Assembly (NCBI GenBank): GCA_034698045.1
Contig: JAQGAU010000298.1
Coordinates: 1-31,671 of the forward strand
Reading direction: 5' to 3'
Source: Paramacrobiotus richtersi
Lineage: Eukaryota; Tardigrada; Eutardigrada; Parachela; Macrobiotidae
Length of the DNA stretch: 31,671 nt
The position numbers were made by a program, and so were the translations under genes. How positions within the stretch are numbered: position 1 is the stretch's first letter; each line of letters opens with the position of its first letter. The notes below the pieces were generated by a model. That model made no database searches and was not told the DNA's origin. It saw nothing but the letters and a program-made list of their open reading frames with translations. Positions 19,844-31,574 of the stretch are shown here, one piece after another.

Positions 19844-21556
19844 TTCGAAAGGTAGCACAGCTAGTCTAACCATGCAACTACAACGCGTCTTAAATGAAAC
19901 ATGCCCAAGCCAAACATTCTGACGACTTCCTACAAGCTGTACAAGTACCGCGTGAGTCGGCAGGTATGCTGTAATAATGAGTAAGAGATCCTGATACTGT
20001 GCATAGTGTGGCATTAGCAACTATAGCATGTAACGTCCGCAGCTGACATCCGGCAGTTGACTGTAAGTTGTGGTCATGCTGCAGTGTGCGTAATCATGCT
20101 GCGATGCATCAGCCGGTCCCGTTACTGTCTTTCTGTAATATCGTACTTCCAGATCTTCTGGCAATCTGGCAGCCCAAAGAATAGACTACAAACTCACGTT
20201 CGAAGCGTGACGCTTCGAACGGTCTGCGAAATACAGTGCAAACGAGAAATGAAGACTGGAGCAGATGAAGCCGATCCTTTCTCATAGTGGACGGTTTCGG
20301 TGTTGTGCCTCCAGATGTGGTGTACAGATATCTGCGTATAAATTAACAGTAATTCGGGCGTATTATTTTCGTATTGCTGATAGACAGTACTTCTACCGAT
20401 TCTACCGTATACCTTCGTTTTGTTGGCTATGTGTAGACCTTTCTATCAAACTCTGCGTTTAGGGTTAAGTACCTCGAAAAGGCCATTAACAAGGCATACA
20501 AGACCTTGAACTTTAGATATACATCGAAATACACTCAGCATTCACCAGTTTTCACCGGCACATTTATTATGCTGTCACCGAGTGGTACGCGGACCACCGG
20601 ACCAGCATGGAACTTCTTATTGGCTTACTAGCTCACTTCTGTAGATAAACCAAAACATTGCATACAGTAATTAAATGCTAACATGTTTCCTGTATATTCA
20701 GTTTATTAGGCCAAGCCATAGACAATGCAACAATGCGTGCACTGTTTGTTTCCTGTATTGTTCGTACGACCTCTGGTAGTAGTAGTAGGTTTATTGTCCT
20801 TTGGCCACCAGGTTTACCTGCTTTCGGCCATGACACTTCCGCACCATGGTCATCGCGAGAGTGCCGTTGAGAGTTATAGTAACTCATCATCTGTACTGTT
20901 GTGGTTGTTGCCTAGATTCTATTAATTTTGATTGCAGTTAGTCCCAGCCAAGAAACTGGTGTAATGTTTGTGTTAATACATTTAATTAGGGAATAAATTT
21001 AAAACGTATTAACTTATAAATTTAAATTAATATCCATGCCGACATCACACTTCTTAAAATTATTTTAGTACACCTCATCAGTTTGTCATCTCATATCGCA
21101 GACCGTCATGCAGATACTTAATACCTAATGTTGTAGAAGTATCTGTTCTGTTGTTCACCATTTAAATCTGTTCAAAAACAAAAGCTTGTCCGGTACGTTA
21201 ATTATGTGAGATCTGTATACTGCATACTGGGTTCAGTCTCGTTTCTCCAGGAACATTGTGCTTGAAACAGGAACATTATCTATCACCATCATTTACTTTG
21301 CACGCCAGATCGATACATTGTATTTAGCACCAGCCACCAGTATATTATAAAATTACAAATTAGCGATGATCTGCCGCGCCTGCCAGGTCACAAGCCTGAT
21401 TTTCAGGCTTTCATACTTGTTCCTTGAAGCACGAGCCCACAAGCAGATATGGAGATTGCACACAAGCAAAAAAGTTAGCAAAAACTGTCGTTGTCCTAGC
21501 TGAATCCAAATCCGCGAAGACCGAGACACGTCAGCAGCAAAAGTCCGACAAACAGG
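19844..21556. other. Long AT-rich spacer between small-gene copies 1 and 2
   Basis: Apart from the palindrome at 20197-20221 I see no supported gene. Open frames at 20057-20462 and 20678-20925 lack motifs. The 20940-21350 part is especially AT-rich. Confidence 0.5.
20197..20221. repeat. 25-bp palindrome with 12-bp arms
   Basis: CGTTCGAAGCGT and its exact reverse complement are separated by one G. No gene abuts it closely. It could be a protein-binding site, since perfect palindromes of this length are rare by chance. Confidence 0.75.
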
Positions 21557-22427
21557 CTATTTGGTCTTTGTCCGTTTTTTGTCGCCACGGAACAATCTTC
21601 GAAAGAAGGAAGGGCATCGTAACGTTCTTGGGTAACGAGTTCCGCTGTCTGCAGGATGTGCAGCAGGACTGATCAGCTGGTCCGTTGAGCGGCTGTCTTC
21701 CAGTTCTGTGGTTGGCTCTCCCGCCTCTTGGTCATCTCGTCCTTCCTTGCTGTGCTGCTGCAGCAAACATACTTCATCGTTATCAGCTTGCTTGATTCGA
21801 AACAGCACTAAACATTTCGTTGCACAGATACAGTGCGCAACTGCTACGTCTGCTATGTGGATCTTTACGTCATCTTCCGTTCGCACGCTGTACACAGAAT
21901 ACAAGTATACAGCAATCAGCGAATACTATGCTTGCTAGGCGCAAGCGAAGTAAGGACGGTAAAGTCTGCAAGTTTCTGCAAATACGTACTTCGTCCGAAG
22001 CAGCTTTCCTACCAGAAGGAGCGACTGAGTTAATTATATATTTACTTCCATCATTCTTGTACAATTTAGTTATGGTCGATATGTAAACATTTTTGCTGTG
22101 TACCGACTACGTCTGCATACAGCTTGTTAATACTCAGGGTCTTTCCAAAAAAGCTATTGAATTTACACAATGGCTCACTACTGTATTTGGTTGGTTTTGT
22201 TTGCGATATACAAAAATATCAGTATAGTACATACGCAGCAAATAATGACACTCTAGATCGTTAGAAAAAGCCGTTCTAACCTGTACCGTTGACGACTTAG
22301 CATCAGTGTGCGTCACTTCAACACCCTTGTCCTGATGACCACTAGTTCTGTTTGCCGAACGCAACGGCGTTCTGTTGGTCCGAAAGAGATTATACTCGGG
22401 CTTGATCATCGGTATCCTGGACGTCAT
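21557..22427 (-). CDS. TPIxK/HPP small-protein family copy 2, diverged, about 115-127 aa
   Basis: Exon 1 (22427-22281, 49 codons) begins MTSRIPMIKPEYNLFRTN, a divergent form of the box in copies 1 and 4: PMIK is kept, and the HPP part is replaced by NRTP. It ends in phase 0 at a GTTAGA donor. Exon 2 ends at TAG 21559-21557. Its start is uncertain: a CTGCAG acceptor gives 21757, and an AAG-type acceptor gives 21790, which would retain QADNDEV, similar to the acidic start of exon 2 in copy 1. The C-terminus is a short basic-aromatic helix (SFFRRLFRGDKKR) like those of copies 1 and 4. Function is unknown. The intron of about 490-523 bases is longer than that of copy 1. Confidence 0.55.
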
Positions 22428-23171
22428 GATTGATGATGTGTACGTCGAGCTACACGCAGATTAGTTAAAGGTCCGCCGCATCTTTGAACACAGAAAAGCA
22501 AATCTCACGGAACGTTGAGGCAGTGTTATCAATGAGGCGGCAAGCAATCGCATCTCAAGGAGTTTTATGGGGCGCATTCGCTCAAGAACTGAACTGGAAG
22601 AGAAACCTTATACGCAGACTTGACGAGATTCTCTCTCAGCTTGAACGGTTTTTTTGCTGTTATGATATCGATGTGAATATCTGCAGACATTTCAGCAATC
22701 TGTGGAGTCATGTTTGGTCCCCGCACAAGCTTTCGCAAACAGCCGGATGACATCATGACGGCATCTGATGTCACGTTATGCATTGAGCTGTCCCCATGAT
22801 GGAATACAAGGCAACCGATGTGTAATGCGGCAGTTATTTTGTAAGCTCTACACACTGGAGGCGGCAAGCAAGAACACTGGAAACAACTTGCGCAAAGATT
22901 CATTCTTGCAGACCGCTAACGCTTGACTTGAAAGTACGCCGTCCTGTACGCGAGTGCACGGGATGCTTAGTAGCTCACTACTTCTTATAGCAAGCTTCAA
23001 CTTCGTTATCGTCCGCATTCTTTCCAGCCGCTCTTGTAACATAAAGTACATTTTCGCAAAAGAGCACAGAATACTTGTCACATACGAGACAGTAAAGCAC
23101 CGTCTACAGTACAGTACTTGTTTCGGATTTGCTCAACTAGTGTTTCCTACATCGCCCGCACTAGCACTACC
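22428..23171. other. Spacer before the LINE stub
   Basis: Open frames on both strands (22484-22750 plus, 22565-22903 minus) overlap each other and have no motif. I see no gene here. Confidence 0.45.
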
Positions 23172-23555
23172 TGCGGAGCAGCCGCGGATCAACGAGAAAG
23201 ACAGAAGGAAACTCGTTACAGCGCCCTGAGCGACCGATACTGTGTGCAGCCAATAGGATTCGAGACGATGGGGAGTTGGGGTCCCAGAGCGGCTGTATTT
23301 TTGAAGGAAGTCGGGCGCAGAATACGTGAGAACAACGGAAATCGCCGATCCATGGAGTTTCTCCGCCAGCGTATTAGTATAGAAATACAGCGTGGAAACG
23401 CTATTTGTGTTATGGGTACGGTCGATTCATCCAAAGAAATGGAAGACGTGTTTTTGTTTTTTAACGTGTGATTGTATAATACTGAATGTGTAACACGTAC
23501 GATTTGTACAGCGGGGAAAAATATTAAAGATACATCCATTTAAAAAAAAAAAAAA
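23172..23555 (+). mobile_element. 5'-truncated non-LTR (LINE-like) element, 3' end with poly-A
   Basis: The open frame ending at 23471 carries the C-terminal region found after the reverse-transcriptase domain of LINE-type polyproteins in many aquatic invertebrates. It has a YSALSDRYCVQPIGFETMGS stretch, then GPRAAVFLKEVGRRI, then a LRQRISIEIQRGNA block. About 75 bases after the stop comes a run of 14 A (23542-23555). This is the expected structure of a retrotransposed copy cut short at its 5' end. No catalytic YxDD part is present, so it cannot move by itself. Assignment rests on my memory of the motif pattern, not on a search. Confidence 0.7.
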
Positions 23556-25068
23556 GTTTACTAGCTTTTGCAGCTATTTCATTGCTGCATCATAATGATG
23601 TCATGGGGATTGGAAGCATGTCGAAAAATGTGTCACTGAAGCTGTAATGAGTCAGCTACACGTTCGACTTGTACAGTCAACTCAACAAGTAGAAGTATAA
23701 ACTCACGTGCGTAAACTTACTTTCATGCTGAAATAATTCTAATTAATAAGGTACTGGGCTGTACTAGCCGGTTGTGTTATTTCGTACAACGCTCCCTTGG
23801 TCGGATGTTCATAGTTTCATCAAACAGCTATTAAGTAGCAAAACAGCGTGTGGGTCGCAAATATTGAAATGCGCGTACCGGTATGAGGCAAGTAACTACA
23901 CATGTGCGCATACGGGACTATTCCAGCATCATGAGCCGAAAGCGTGTCTTCTTCGGTGGCTTCCTTTTGGTCCTTCTGGAGCAGCCAGCGTGGATACAGG
24001 CTATCTAGATCTGTTGATTAATTTATACGTTCAATTGCAATCAAGCAGGTTCGCTGGACAGAATCTGAAGGTATCGGTGATACGGAGTACATGGAGCGTC
24101 GGCAAAATTTCTAAAAATCAAAGGCAGAGCATTTCAAGTTCGGCCGTTCATCGTTTTATTTCAACGGTTACCGTAAGACAGAGGTAACGCTGCACTAAGC
24201 ACTCTTCCGCCTGTTTCTCGTGATTAACCGAGGTCCGAGGTGGAGATGCGGGTAGTCTCTTATGTTCAATTTGGACATTACAGTACACTTTGTACTGTAG
24301 TGTGTCTGTGTGTGCCGTTGTCTTTGCACTTGCTTCTGTCGTGGTGGCTTTTCACTTTTTGCCAAAACAAACAACAACTTCGGAGCCGAAACCGGCACTC
24401 GTACTGCTTACAGGTTAATGCAGGAAGACAATCGTATATTCTGGTTGCGCTGTTACCGGCATTGCAGCAAGTAACAACGACCGGAAGATGACCGCTGGAA
24501 AAGAGCAACTGAAGCCGGTCTGTAGCACGTACGGGATTACGTTCCAGCGTGCGTTGCTGCAACAGTACTTGGACAATCGTGCGCCGTTATGGCGCCGTAC
24601 GATACTGCTTTCCCGATCAAATGCAATAAGCACCTGATAAACTTTATTGCTCCGAACGTGTCTGGTTACATGGAAGCGCGAAGCAAGCTCTACCAAGAAC
24701 CTTCGCGAATCGCACAACAGTGAGTAAGCCAAACAATGCGCCGCCATGTGCACATGAGATCATCGTCGGGACGGGCCGGCCGACGGCGTGTGATGCGTGC
24801 TTGTTTACTGACATTCCAGCGCATGTGATTGCTGATAAGCGCTATCACTGATCAGTCGCGGGATGCGATTGGGCCCAACAGAGGGACGGTACAATGAAGT
24901 GAGCAGCCGCCGTTTACTTAGCCCAGATTTGCCGATTGCATCATGCATATCTGGTTCACGGCAGACTATTAAAACGAAAGGCTTATAGTTTGCTGGTAAT
25001 TAGTGTTCGAGAGTTTATGTAATACATGCATCGTGCGCTTTGAGAGAGTTGCTGTTGGTAGCTACAAC
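23556..25068. other. Spacer between the LINE stub and small-gene copy 3
   Basis: The 23774-24187 plus frame starts at GTG, not ATG, and shows no motif. The others are short. No gene is supported. Confidence 0.5.
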
Positions 25069-25371
25069 ATGTCTTGCTGGGTTCCGATCATCAAAAACGG
25101 AATGGACATCTACCGCATCCATCCACCTCCCTATCGCTGCGCCGGCGCTTGCCCGAGAAGATTGTCCGTTACCTCGGCTAATGCTCAATGTCCAGCTGCC
25201 AAGACAAACACAAGTCCGCCAACTAGCGGTGAGAGGAATGAGCAGCGCCAACTACGCGCGGTACGTCAGCTTTCCCTTCTCGACATAGTAGCGTCCGAAT
25301 CAATGTCTTTGACCGCTGTCGAACTGACATCGCCAGCGAGCTACCAAATACTGACAAGAGGAGCAAAATGA
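25069..25371 (+). CDS. TPIxK/HPP small-protein family copy 3, opposite strand, about 100 aa
   Basis: The ATG at 25069 begins MSCWVPIIKNGMDIYRIHPP, clearly the same box as copies 1 and 4 (PIIK, G, Y, HPP). The rest is Cys/Ser/Pro-rich and lacks the long Lys run. As a single open frame it ends at TGA 25369-25371 (100 aa). However, after NEQRQLRA a phase-0 GTACGT donor occurs at about 25261, at the place where copies 1 and 4 splice in phase 0 (copy 1 also has RQL just before it). The true protein may therefore continue in a second exon, which I could not find downstream. It is the only copy on the plus strand. No known function. Confidence 0.6.
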   Translation: MSCWVPIIKNGMDIYRIHPPPYRCAGACPRRLSVTSANAQCPAAKTNTSPPTSGERNEQRQLRAVRQLSLLDIVASESMSLTAVELTSPASYQILTRGAK

Positions 25372-27036
25372 ACCCTATATATAGCTAGAATATTGAGAAT
25401 TATGCGGTTTGTTCGTAGGCATCCATACCCTCACAGGAACAGCAGCAGCCTTGCCGGTGCCAGGATGGTTAATTCAAAGAGTTGGTGGTGATATATCACG
25501 CTTATTGCTGTTTGACAAGCTCTTCGCCATGTTCGGATTTTAACATACTGTACTTTCTAATACTCTAACAAATATCTCTAGCCTCTGTATATACAAGTAC
25601 TTGCAATGTTAGTTAATAATCTGTACAGAACTTTCTTTCGTGTATATACCATTTTTTTGTGATTCCGAAATAATTGAGCACCTCTTGTGAGAATGAATAA
25701 AAACAAGAAAAAGCAATGCATTGCAGCCGATTCTTATGGGATATCGCCCGATCGTTACCTCCTATATAAGATCAGAATACCACTGGACGCGCGGTCAATT
25801 CATAGCTTTATTCTGTTTGAAGATCGTGCCGCGCTGCCAGCACATGTACAGTCATTTGAACAGCGCACCTTTTTGAACAAGAGTCTACAGTCCGTTGTAT
25901 GATGCTTCGACATTAATTTGTTGCCCTTTCCGGCAGACCACTGCAGTATCGATATCGCGTCGGATCTGATCAAAATGACGTCAATAAACCACAACGCAAC
26001 CCCGTTAACGCTGTGAGAAGAAGTAGCACATGCTTGAAACTGCGTAATTGTCAACGAAAGGCCTTTCGCATAACTCGAATGCAGTCTTACGACACAAGCA
26101 CGGCGCTTTTAATAATACTTGACCCGGGAGACTGCGGGAAGATGCTACATGTCGCTATGTGGCGACGCCATAATCTATCAACAAATGGTAACAAGTCGTT
26201 ACAAATGTAAAATGCCTATATTATCACAAATGCTTCGTAAGCAAACGTGTTACTCACGAGTCACGGTACCCTGTCCCGGCTGTCCGTTATGAATTCTGAC
26301 AGCTTTACCAAGCAGGTATTGGTGTAAAACGCCTTCAACAGCACTTATTGACTACGGAAATAGATCGCTGACACAACAACATAATGACTGTACGTATCCA
26401 CATTTTACCGGCGCATTTGGTACCGTATTAAATCCGTGAGTTGAATACACGATTAGATTAGGCGGGATGTCGCATTTAGCTTGTTCAGTTTGGGTTGAAT
26501 GTGTTCCCTCAAGCGAAACATCGGGGTGACCTTCGAACCTCTTCATCCCTCGCTACAACCAGTTGCTTCTCTTTATCAGCAAATTTTATATAACTATGCC
26601 TGCGCCCACTATTATGTCCGCCACCAGCGCATAATTTTCGAAACACGGTTACATTAATTTTGCGCAATAACACATACCGCAGTCGACAAAAAATGTGTAA
26701 CAAATCGTTGATTACACGGTAATTATAACCCCTGGGCCCTGGCCTGTATAACAAGTCAACTATGTGAAAGCACTGAAAGAATCGAGCATTAACAATGTCA
26801 GATTTGAACAATATACAACCCACAAGCACCTTCAGAAAGCTGTGAGTATCTCCCCAACGAAGACCTAAACAAATATTCACAGATTATGTAAACAATCCTC
26901 CCGGTCCGCTGCATCTATTCCTGTACACAAAACCATCCATTCAGCCAAAATCTTTGCCGCAACGTACAGCGGCGAATTTCGTCGAATCGTCCAAAAATAG
27001 TCGTGGCGCCATTTACATGTACACAGCAGCCGAGAG
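25372..27036. other. Spacer between small-gene copies 3 and 4
   Basis: The 26509-26880 minus frame (123 aa) starts at a non-ATG codon and has no motif. A TATATAAG at 25763-25770 has no assignable gene. Possible second-exon sequence of copy 3 was looked for here and not found. Confidence 0.45.
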
Positions 27037-28252
27037 CTAACTACGCTGCCGATGGAAACGTGCCGCGCCGGATGGATGGCTGCTGACCGGGGTGGTGTGA
27101 TGCGCTGTCTTGTTGGCGTGGTGCGCGGTGAGCCCGAGGAATTTGCGCAGGCGACGCAGGAAGCGTTGGCGCGGCGTGAGGCTTTGCTGCGTGTGGGTAG
27201 AGGAACCAGTCAGCGCCGGGTTGGAACCGGCGGAAATGGAGGAGCCGTCGCTGCTGCTGCAGCAGCTGTCTTGCTCCCACTGGTAGGCTACGTTGTCGTC
27301 CGACTCGTCCTCCGCTTCGGGAATGACCTACATCCAGAACAAGTGTACACTTCTCATTAAGCAATTGGTCGAATGAAACTGTGTTAATTGACAATTTTCC
27401 ATGTAGCTCGTCCTAATTATAATTAGTCAGATTACATGAACACATTCCAGATGTCTCAAGTGTTCGACTGCTGATCTGAGCGTTCGTTCGGGTATCTTTT
27501 GCTTGAGGTCAGTTATTAGTTTGGCCAATACAGCAGAATGTATATCTTAGATGACGGCTGCGATGCTAGCTAAAAATCTACAGTTACTCGCTGCTAAGCG
27601 ATTTGATTTGCTGATATTGGTTTCATACAAACGTTAAACCCGGCGAAATGAAGACACTGCACTACGATGGGATCGACCTGTGCTGTACAGGGCGTAAAGA
27701 GCTCCACGCATCCATGCACAGTAGTAAATGCAGCGAAACATGTAGCAAACGTAAATAATGGGAATTTCGAAGACGATCTATATTAAAGATGCTGAATAGG
27801 TCAGAATCGTGAGATAAGCAGGTAGAAATATAAAAAGACTCTCTTTACACGACCAAAGCCGTGTAACGTAACCTAGTAGCTATAGCTAGTACAAAAGCTT
27901 ATTTATTCGTACGCGCATCACCTTTCTTCATTGGGATTATTAATGAATATTAATGCGTTTGACTTACCGACATGGCTGTGTCCAGATCGCGCAGCTTCAA
28001 GGAATCCTGGGAGAGTGGGCGCTTGCGGTCAGTCGCCTGCTGCGGACTTCTGTTGGCTGTTGCGCTGGTAGCAGCTTCCTTGAGTGAGCTTCTCCGCGCC
28101 GGGAGACTGTTGGATTTGGCGGCGACGGGGTGGGGATCGGATTTGGTGCGTTTGCGGGCTGTGGCAGCGGACTTGCTGCGGACGACGCGCGCGGGCGGAT
28201 GCACGTTGTACAGGTTCCAGCCCGGCTTCATTATCGGCGTCATAAAGGCCAT
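27037..28252 (-). CDS. TPIxK/HPP small-protein family copy 4, 191 aa
   Basis: Exon 1 (28252-27968, 95 codons) and exon 2 (27327-27037, 97 codons with TAG) join by a phase-0 intron of 640 bases (GTAAGT ... GATGTAG). The protein begins MAFMTPIMKPGWNLYNVHPP, nearly identical to copy 1, then has a basic, Ser/Ala-rich, low-complexity stretch ending LRDLDTAMS. Exon 2 starts VIPEAEDESDDN, parallel to VIKEENDWDEEE in copy 1, passes through a Cys/Ser-rich part and a basic amphipathic helix (RQRFLRRLRKFLGLTAHH), and ends with a His/Ser-rich tail. Exon 2 is strongly GC-rich compared with its surroundings. A GTGTTTTTTGCAG acceptor just upstream of the ATG suggests an intron in the 5' leader. Function unknown. 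Overlapping frames on both strands here are shadows. Confidence 0.75.
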
Positions 28253-30340
28253 GCTCCTTGCCTGCTAATCTTCTGCAAAAAACACAAGATCGTTTGTGAG
28301 GACTGTCACAATTGCAATCCGGATGATTTGCGTCCAACAAACCCAAACGCAATGTCTTACCGAAATAATTAACATTTGCACTCATTCATTTCTGCTGTAC
28401 TTGTTACTTGTACTGTATACATCAGACAATGGCGTTGGACCATTTATGCAAGTGTACAAATTTCTCTCGATTAGTGATGATGTAAGGTGAAAATACAGCG
28501 AAGAAACTCGTCTATACTATTAGCATCTTAATCATTTTTAAACGCATTTTCGAATTCTAGAATCCGAGCCACTTTACTACGTATTACTTGATTAACACTT
28601 CACATGCATCATACAGACACGTTACCATCGATTTTTAAGCATATATTCCAGAAATCGAAACCATATCTTGGGAAGTACAATGTAATGGATGAAAGTAAAA
28701 AGTTGTACGCAAGATTCGTACATACGTAGTAGAGAGCAATCTACATAATGCGCGGAACAATCAAACGTAATCCTGTAAATCCAGTCGGTTTATGAATGCG
28801 GATAATTAAAATGGTGCGTTGTACACTAAAACCAGCTGCAACGTTAACTTACCGGCGCGTGTAATCAACGGTTATTCAAATGGAGCGCGTGCATTTGTTG
28901 CAGTTGCACAATAATAATTTTCAAGCCAGTTACTCTAAAGGCAAACAGCAGCGGCATGCGGCGATATTTAAAGACACTTGATAATCAAATGAGCTGATAC
29001 AACGCTTAGCCAGTTTGGTCACACGCTGCAGAATTAGTCAGCAACGCATCATTTCAATGGATATGTATTATTGACAATCACTGTTGACCAACACACCCGG
29101 CAATTGCCCATTATATAATTCCTTCCGATATCATTGTGGCGAGCCACGCTTACCTGTGTTGAAGACGCTGTTGGCAGGGATTGATAAGAGGAAACGGCAG
29201 ATTAGTGGGCAATTACAAGTCGCTGAAGTCACTGACGACGGCGCAATTTACAGCGTTGGAGTGGCGATTAAACGGTCGAAATGCCAATGCGATCGCGAAT
29301 GATGTAAAAAAGTGGCACACACCAAGGATGTGCTATAGCTATAGCTAGTTGGCGGAGTGCAAAAAAAGAAAGCGATGGACAAAGGCAGTTTCTCTTCTTC
29401 AAGTGCACCTTCCCGGAACTTTTGCCTGACTGGCCGTTTTAATTAATTTCCAGGATATTCATCGACGCAATCGTCTATTCCGTATAATAATTACACAGTA
29501 TATATACAGTACGTACAGTACGTATACAGATAGATACACAGGCGAATCGAATCAGAATAACGGTGTACAACTCAGATAGCTTGTCCTAATCCCATCAAAA
29601 TAAGAAATCTTGTTGATACAATCAGATGTTCCGCTGTAATCCAATATGCTATGTAAAATGAGTATGGCATGTACGAGTATATGTTAAATACTGAAATATA
29701 TACATCGCAGAAAAAAGAGTGAATAGATGTAATTTTGACCTTGGCGGCCTGGCGAAAAAAAGTAGTCGATAGTGCAGTGTTTTTGTGGCACGACATTGAG
29801 AAGAGTGGATCGATCGAAGCTCGAAGGGCCGGGAAGCTGGCCTAGAAAAAAAGGCTTTTTGTGCACTGCCAGCCGAAATGCTATTTCCGGCACACCCGCC
29901 CGGACCGGTACAGGGACGTCAGGCGAATGCGCAGCATTTATAACGTTCGTTGCCGCATTGTGTCTTGCTTTGATAATACAGTAATATAATACAGATACTT
30001 CACAGTAGTATGTGCCACACCTACTGATAAAGATTTACAAGTTAGTGATTTGTGACTTTCTCACCGCACATTGACGAGGATCCATTTGTGGATGCACGTA
30101 CACGTCTCAAGAAAAACATTACATTTTAATACGTTAACTCTGAATAAGTAGAAGTAGTAAGTACACCTTTTGATGCCTTTTGCACTGCAGATTTCATGTT
30201 GTATAGTGTTGATGGCATTGATTGTTCTTGTTTATAAACTGTATTTTTAAGGAATATAACTAGGTAATCGCACTCCGCTGCGCTAGCGATGAAGACCGAA
30301 GCGAACGGAGACTTATAGCAATAATTTGCAAGTTAACACA
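28253..30340. other. Spacer with no supported gene
   Basis: There are several short frames only (29084-29302 plus starts at TTG; 29684-29893 minus has an ATG but no motif). Near 29507-29530 there is a local run of GTACAGTAC/GTACGTACAG words. Confidence 0.45.
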
Positions 30341-30440
30341 TAGCGAAACTGAAACAGACGGGCCTGTCTGAGTCCCTTTTCTTTAGTTCCAAAGGAAAGG
30401 GGCTCAGAGAGGCCCGTCTGTTTAGTCTCACTTGCTATAG
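30341..30440. repeat. Long imperfect hairpin
   Basis: The arms AAACAGACGGGCCTGTCTGA ... (about 30352-30384) and its partner (about 30391-30423) pair at about 30 of 33 positions around a loop of a few bases. Weaker pairing continues outward through ATAGC-like ends to 30341 and 30440. The compact shape suits a MITE, a foldback element or a small-RNA precursor. No flanking gene is visible. Confidence 0.8.
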
Positions 30441-30457
30441 CCTATTGCGCAGGCAGG

Positions 30458-30483
30458 TTTTGTCTGCAGCTAAGCAGACAAAA
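30458..30483. repeat. Small inverted repeat
   Basis: TTTTGTCTGC and GCAGACAAAA flank six bases (AGCTAA), a second hairpin directly downstream of the larger one. It probably belongs to the same repeat region. Confidence 0.7.
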
Positions 30484-30682
30484 GAATCTTTTGTTCTAAA
30501 AAATGTGCTCTTATTTCGCTTATATCTCGCTCATTTTTTAAGATATCCATGTCAAAAACTAATCAGCTCATCTACAGCTCACAATCTAGGTTGTGTTCAA
30601 ATTTGACGAAAATCGGATGAAAACTGACTGCGCTATCGCGGTGCGCAGAAACGGTTGGCAACATCGATCTTTGCATTACTCC

Positions 30683-30715
30683 TGAACATGGAGGACCTCC
30701 GCTTCGCTTCGGTCG
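30683..30715 (-). repeat. Dispersed 33-bp motif, second copy
   Basis: The reverse complement of this stretch matches 1446-1478 at 30 of 33 positions. It lies 24 bases outside the left arm of the long inverted repeat, so it may be part of that element. Confidence 0.6.
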
Positions 30716-30738
30716 ACAATCAACCTTTATCGGTGTCA

Positions 30739-30835
30739 GTTTCATGCACTGAAATCGATACTCAAAAAGGTTGATTCTTTGCTTTTCGCAGTATTCTACC
30801 TGAGTTATGGTATTAATCATAATAGATACACTGAA
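30739..30835 (+). repeat. Left arm of a 97-bp inverted repeat
   Basis: It starts GTTTCATGCACTGAAATCG and matches the reverse complement of 31575-31671 with two mismatches in 97 bases. Weaker similarity continues inward for about 35 bases, so the original arms were longer. Confidence 0.9.
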
Positions 30836-31574
30836 GACGCGTGTGTAATTTTACTGTACAGCAAGTGCTAAATTGACAAGCAAGTAATTCACCAGAATTC
30901 GATTGAATTTGCAATTTACTAGGTGTAGTAATTGCCGCGAAGACGGTTCTTCTAGAGTACTCGGTGTAGATGCACAAACCTGCTCGATTAAAACTTTGCT
31001 CTGGGCTGCACCCTTTTTCCATCTTACAGTTCATACGCTACGTTTATTTTTGCTTTAATTAAGTGTTTAACGTTTTGCTAACGTGTGTTGTTAATATTTC
31101 AGTACGGACGAATTATTACGAAATTAATAAAGACGATACAGTTCATACACTGCGTGTCGAATAAATCTATCAGTACAAATGTTAAATGTTGTCTGGACTA
31201 GCTGGCGAAGTGTGTTGATCTAGTGACCTAGCCATTGATTCCGTCCACTGTTTTACAGCATAATTATGCATCCATCGCGCCTTTTGCGGACCACTAGATC
31301 ATTGAAAACAAGACCACAGGCAACAATTAGCATTCGTACAGATAGATCTATCGGCCCGCTATGTATAAACCGTAAAGTCGAATGGACGAAGGTGCAGCTA
31401 AGCACAGTCCTAAGTTTTAGTCGATCAGATTTTATATTTCTGCCGAATACCGTCTTCGCTGCAATTTCCTACATCTACATCTGTAGGAAAGTCTTGATTT
31501 TATCAACTTATGGACATTAATTTGTCTCGTTTATTAAATGCACTTGTTTTATACACAGTGTAACTACACCCGCA
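30836..31574. other. Interior between the inverted-repeat arms
   Basis: About 739 bases without a recognisable transposase or other protein. The 31266-31520 plus frame (84 codons) has an ATG at 31266 but shows no motif. Confidence 0.5.

Noticed and set aside
25763-25770. TATATAAG box
   Set aside because: No gene can be placed downstream of it.
27041-27394. 117-codon minus frame overlapping exon 2 of small-gene copy 4
   Set aside because: The correct frame is fixed by the GATGTAG acceptor, the phase-0 junction and the VI-x-E acidic start shared with copy 1.
27972-28372. Long plus-strand frames opposite small-gene copy 4
   Set aside because: They are antisense shadows of exon 1 in GC-rich sequence, with no motif of their own.
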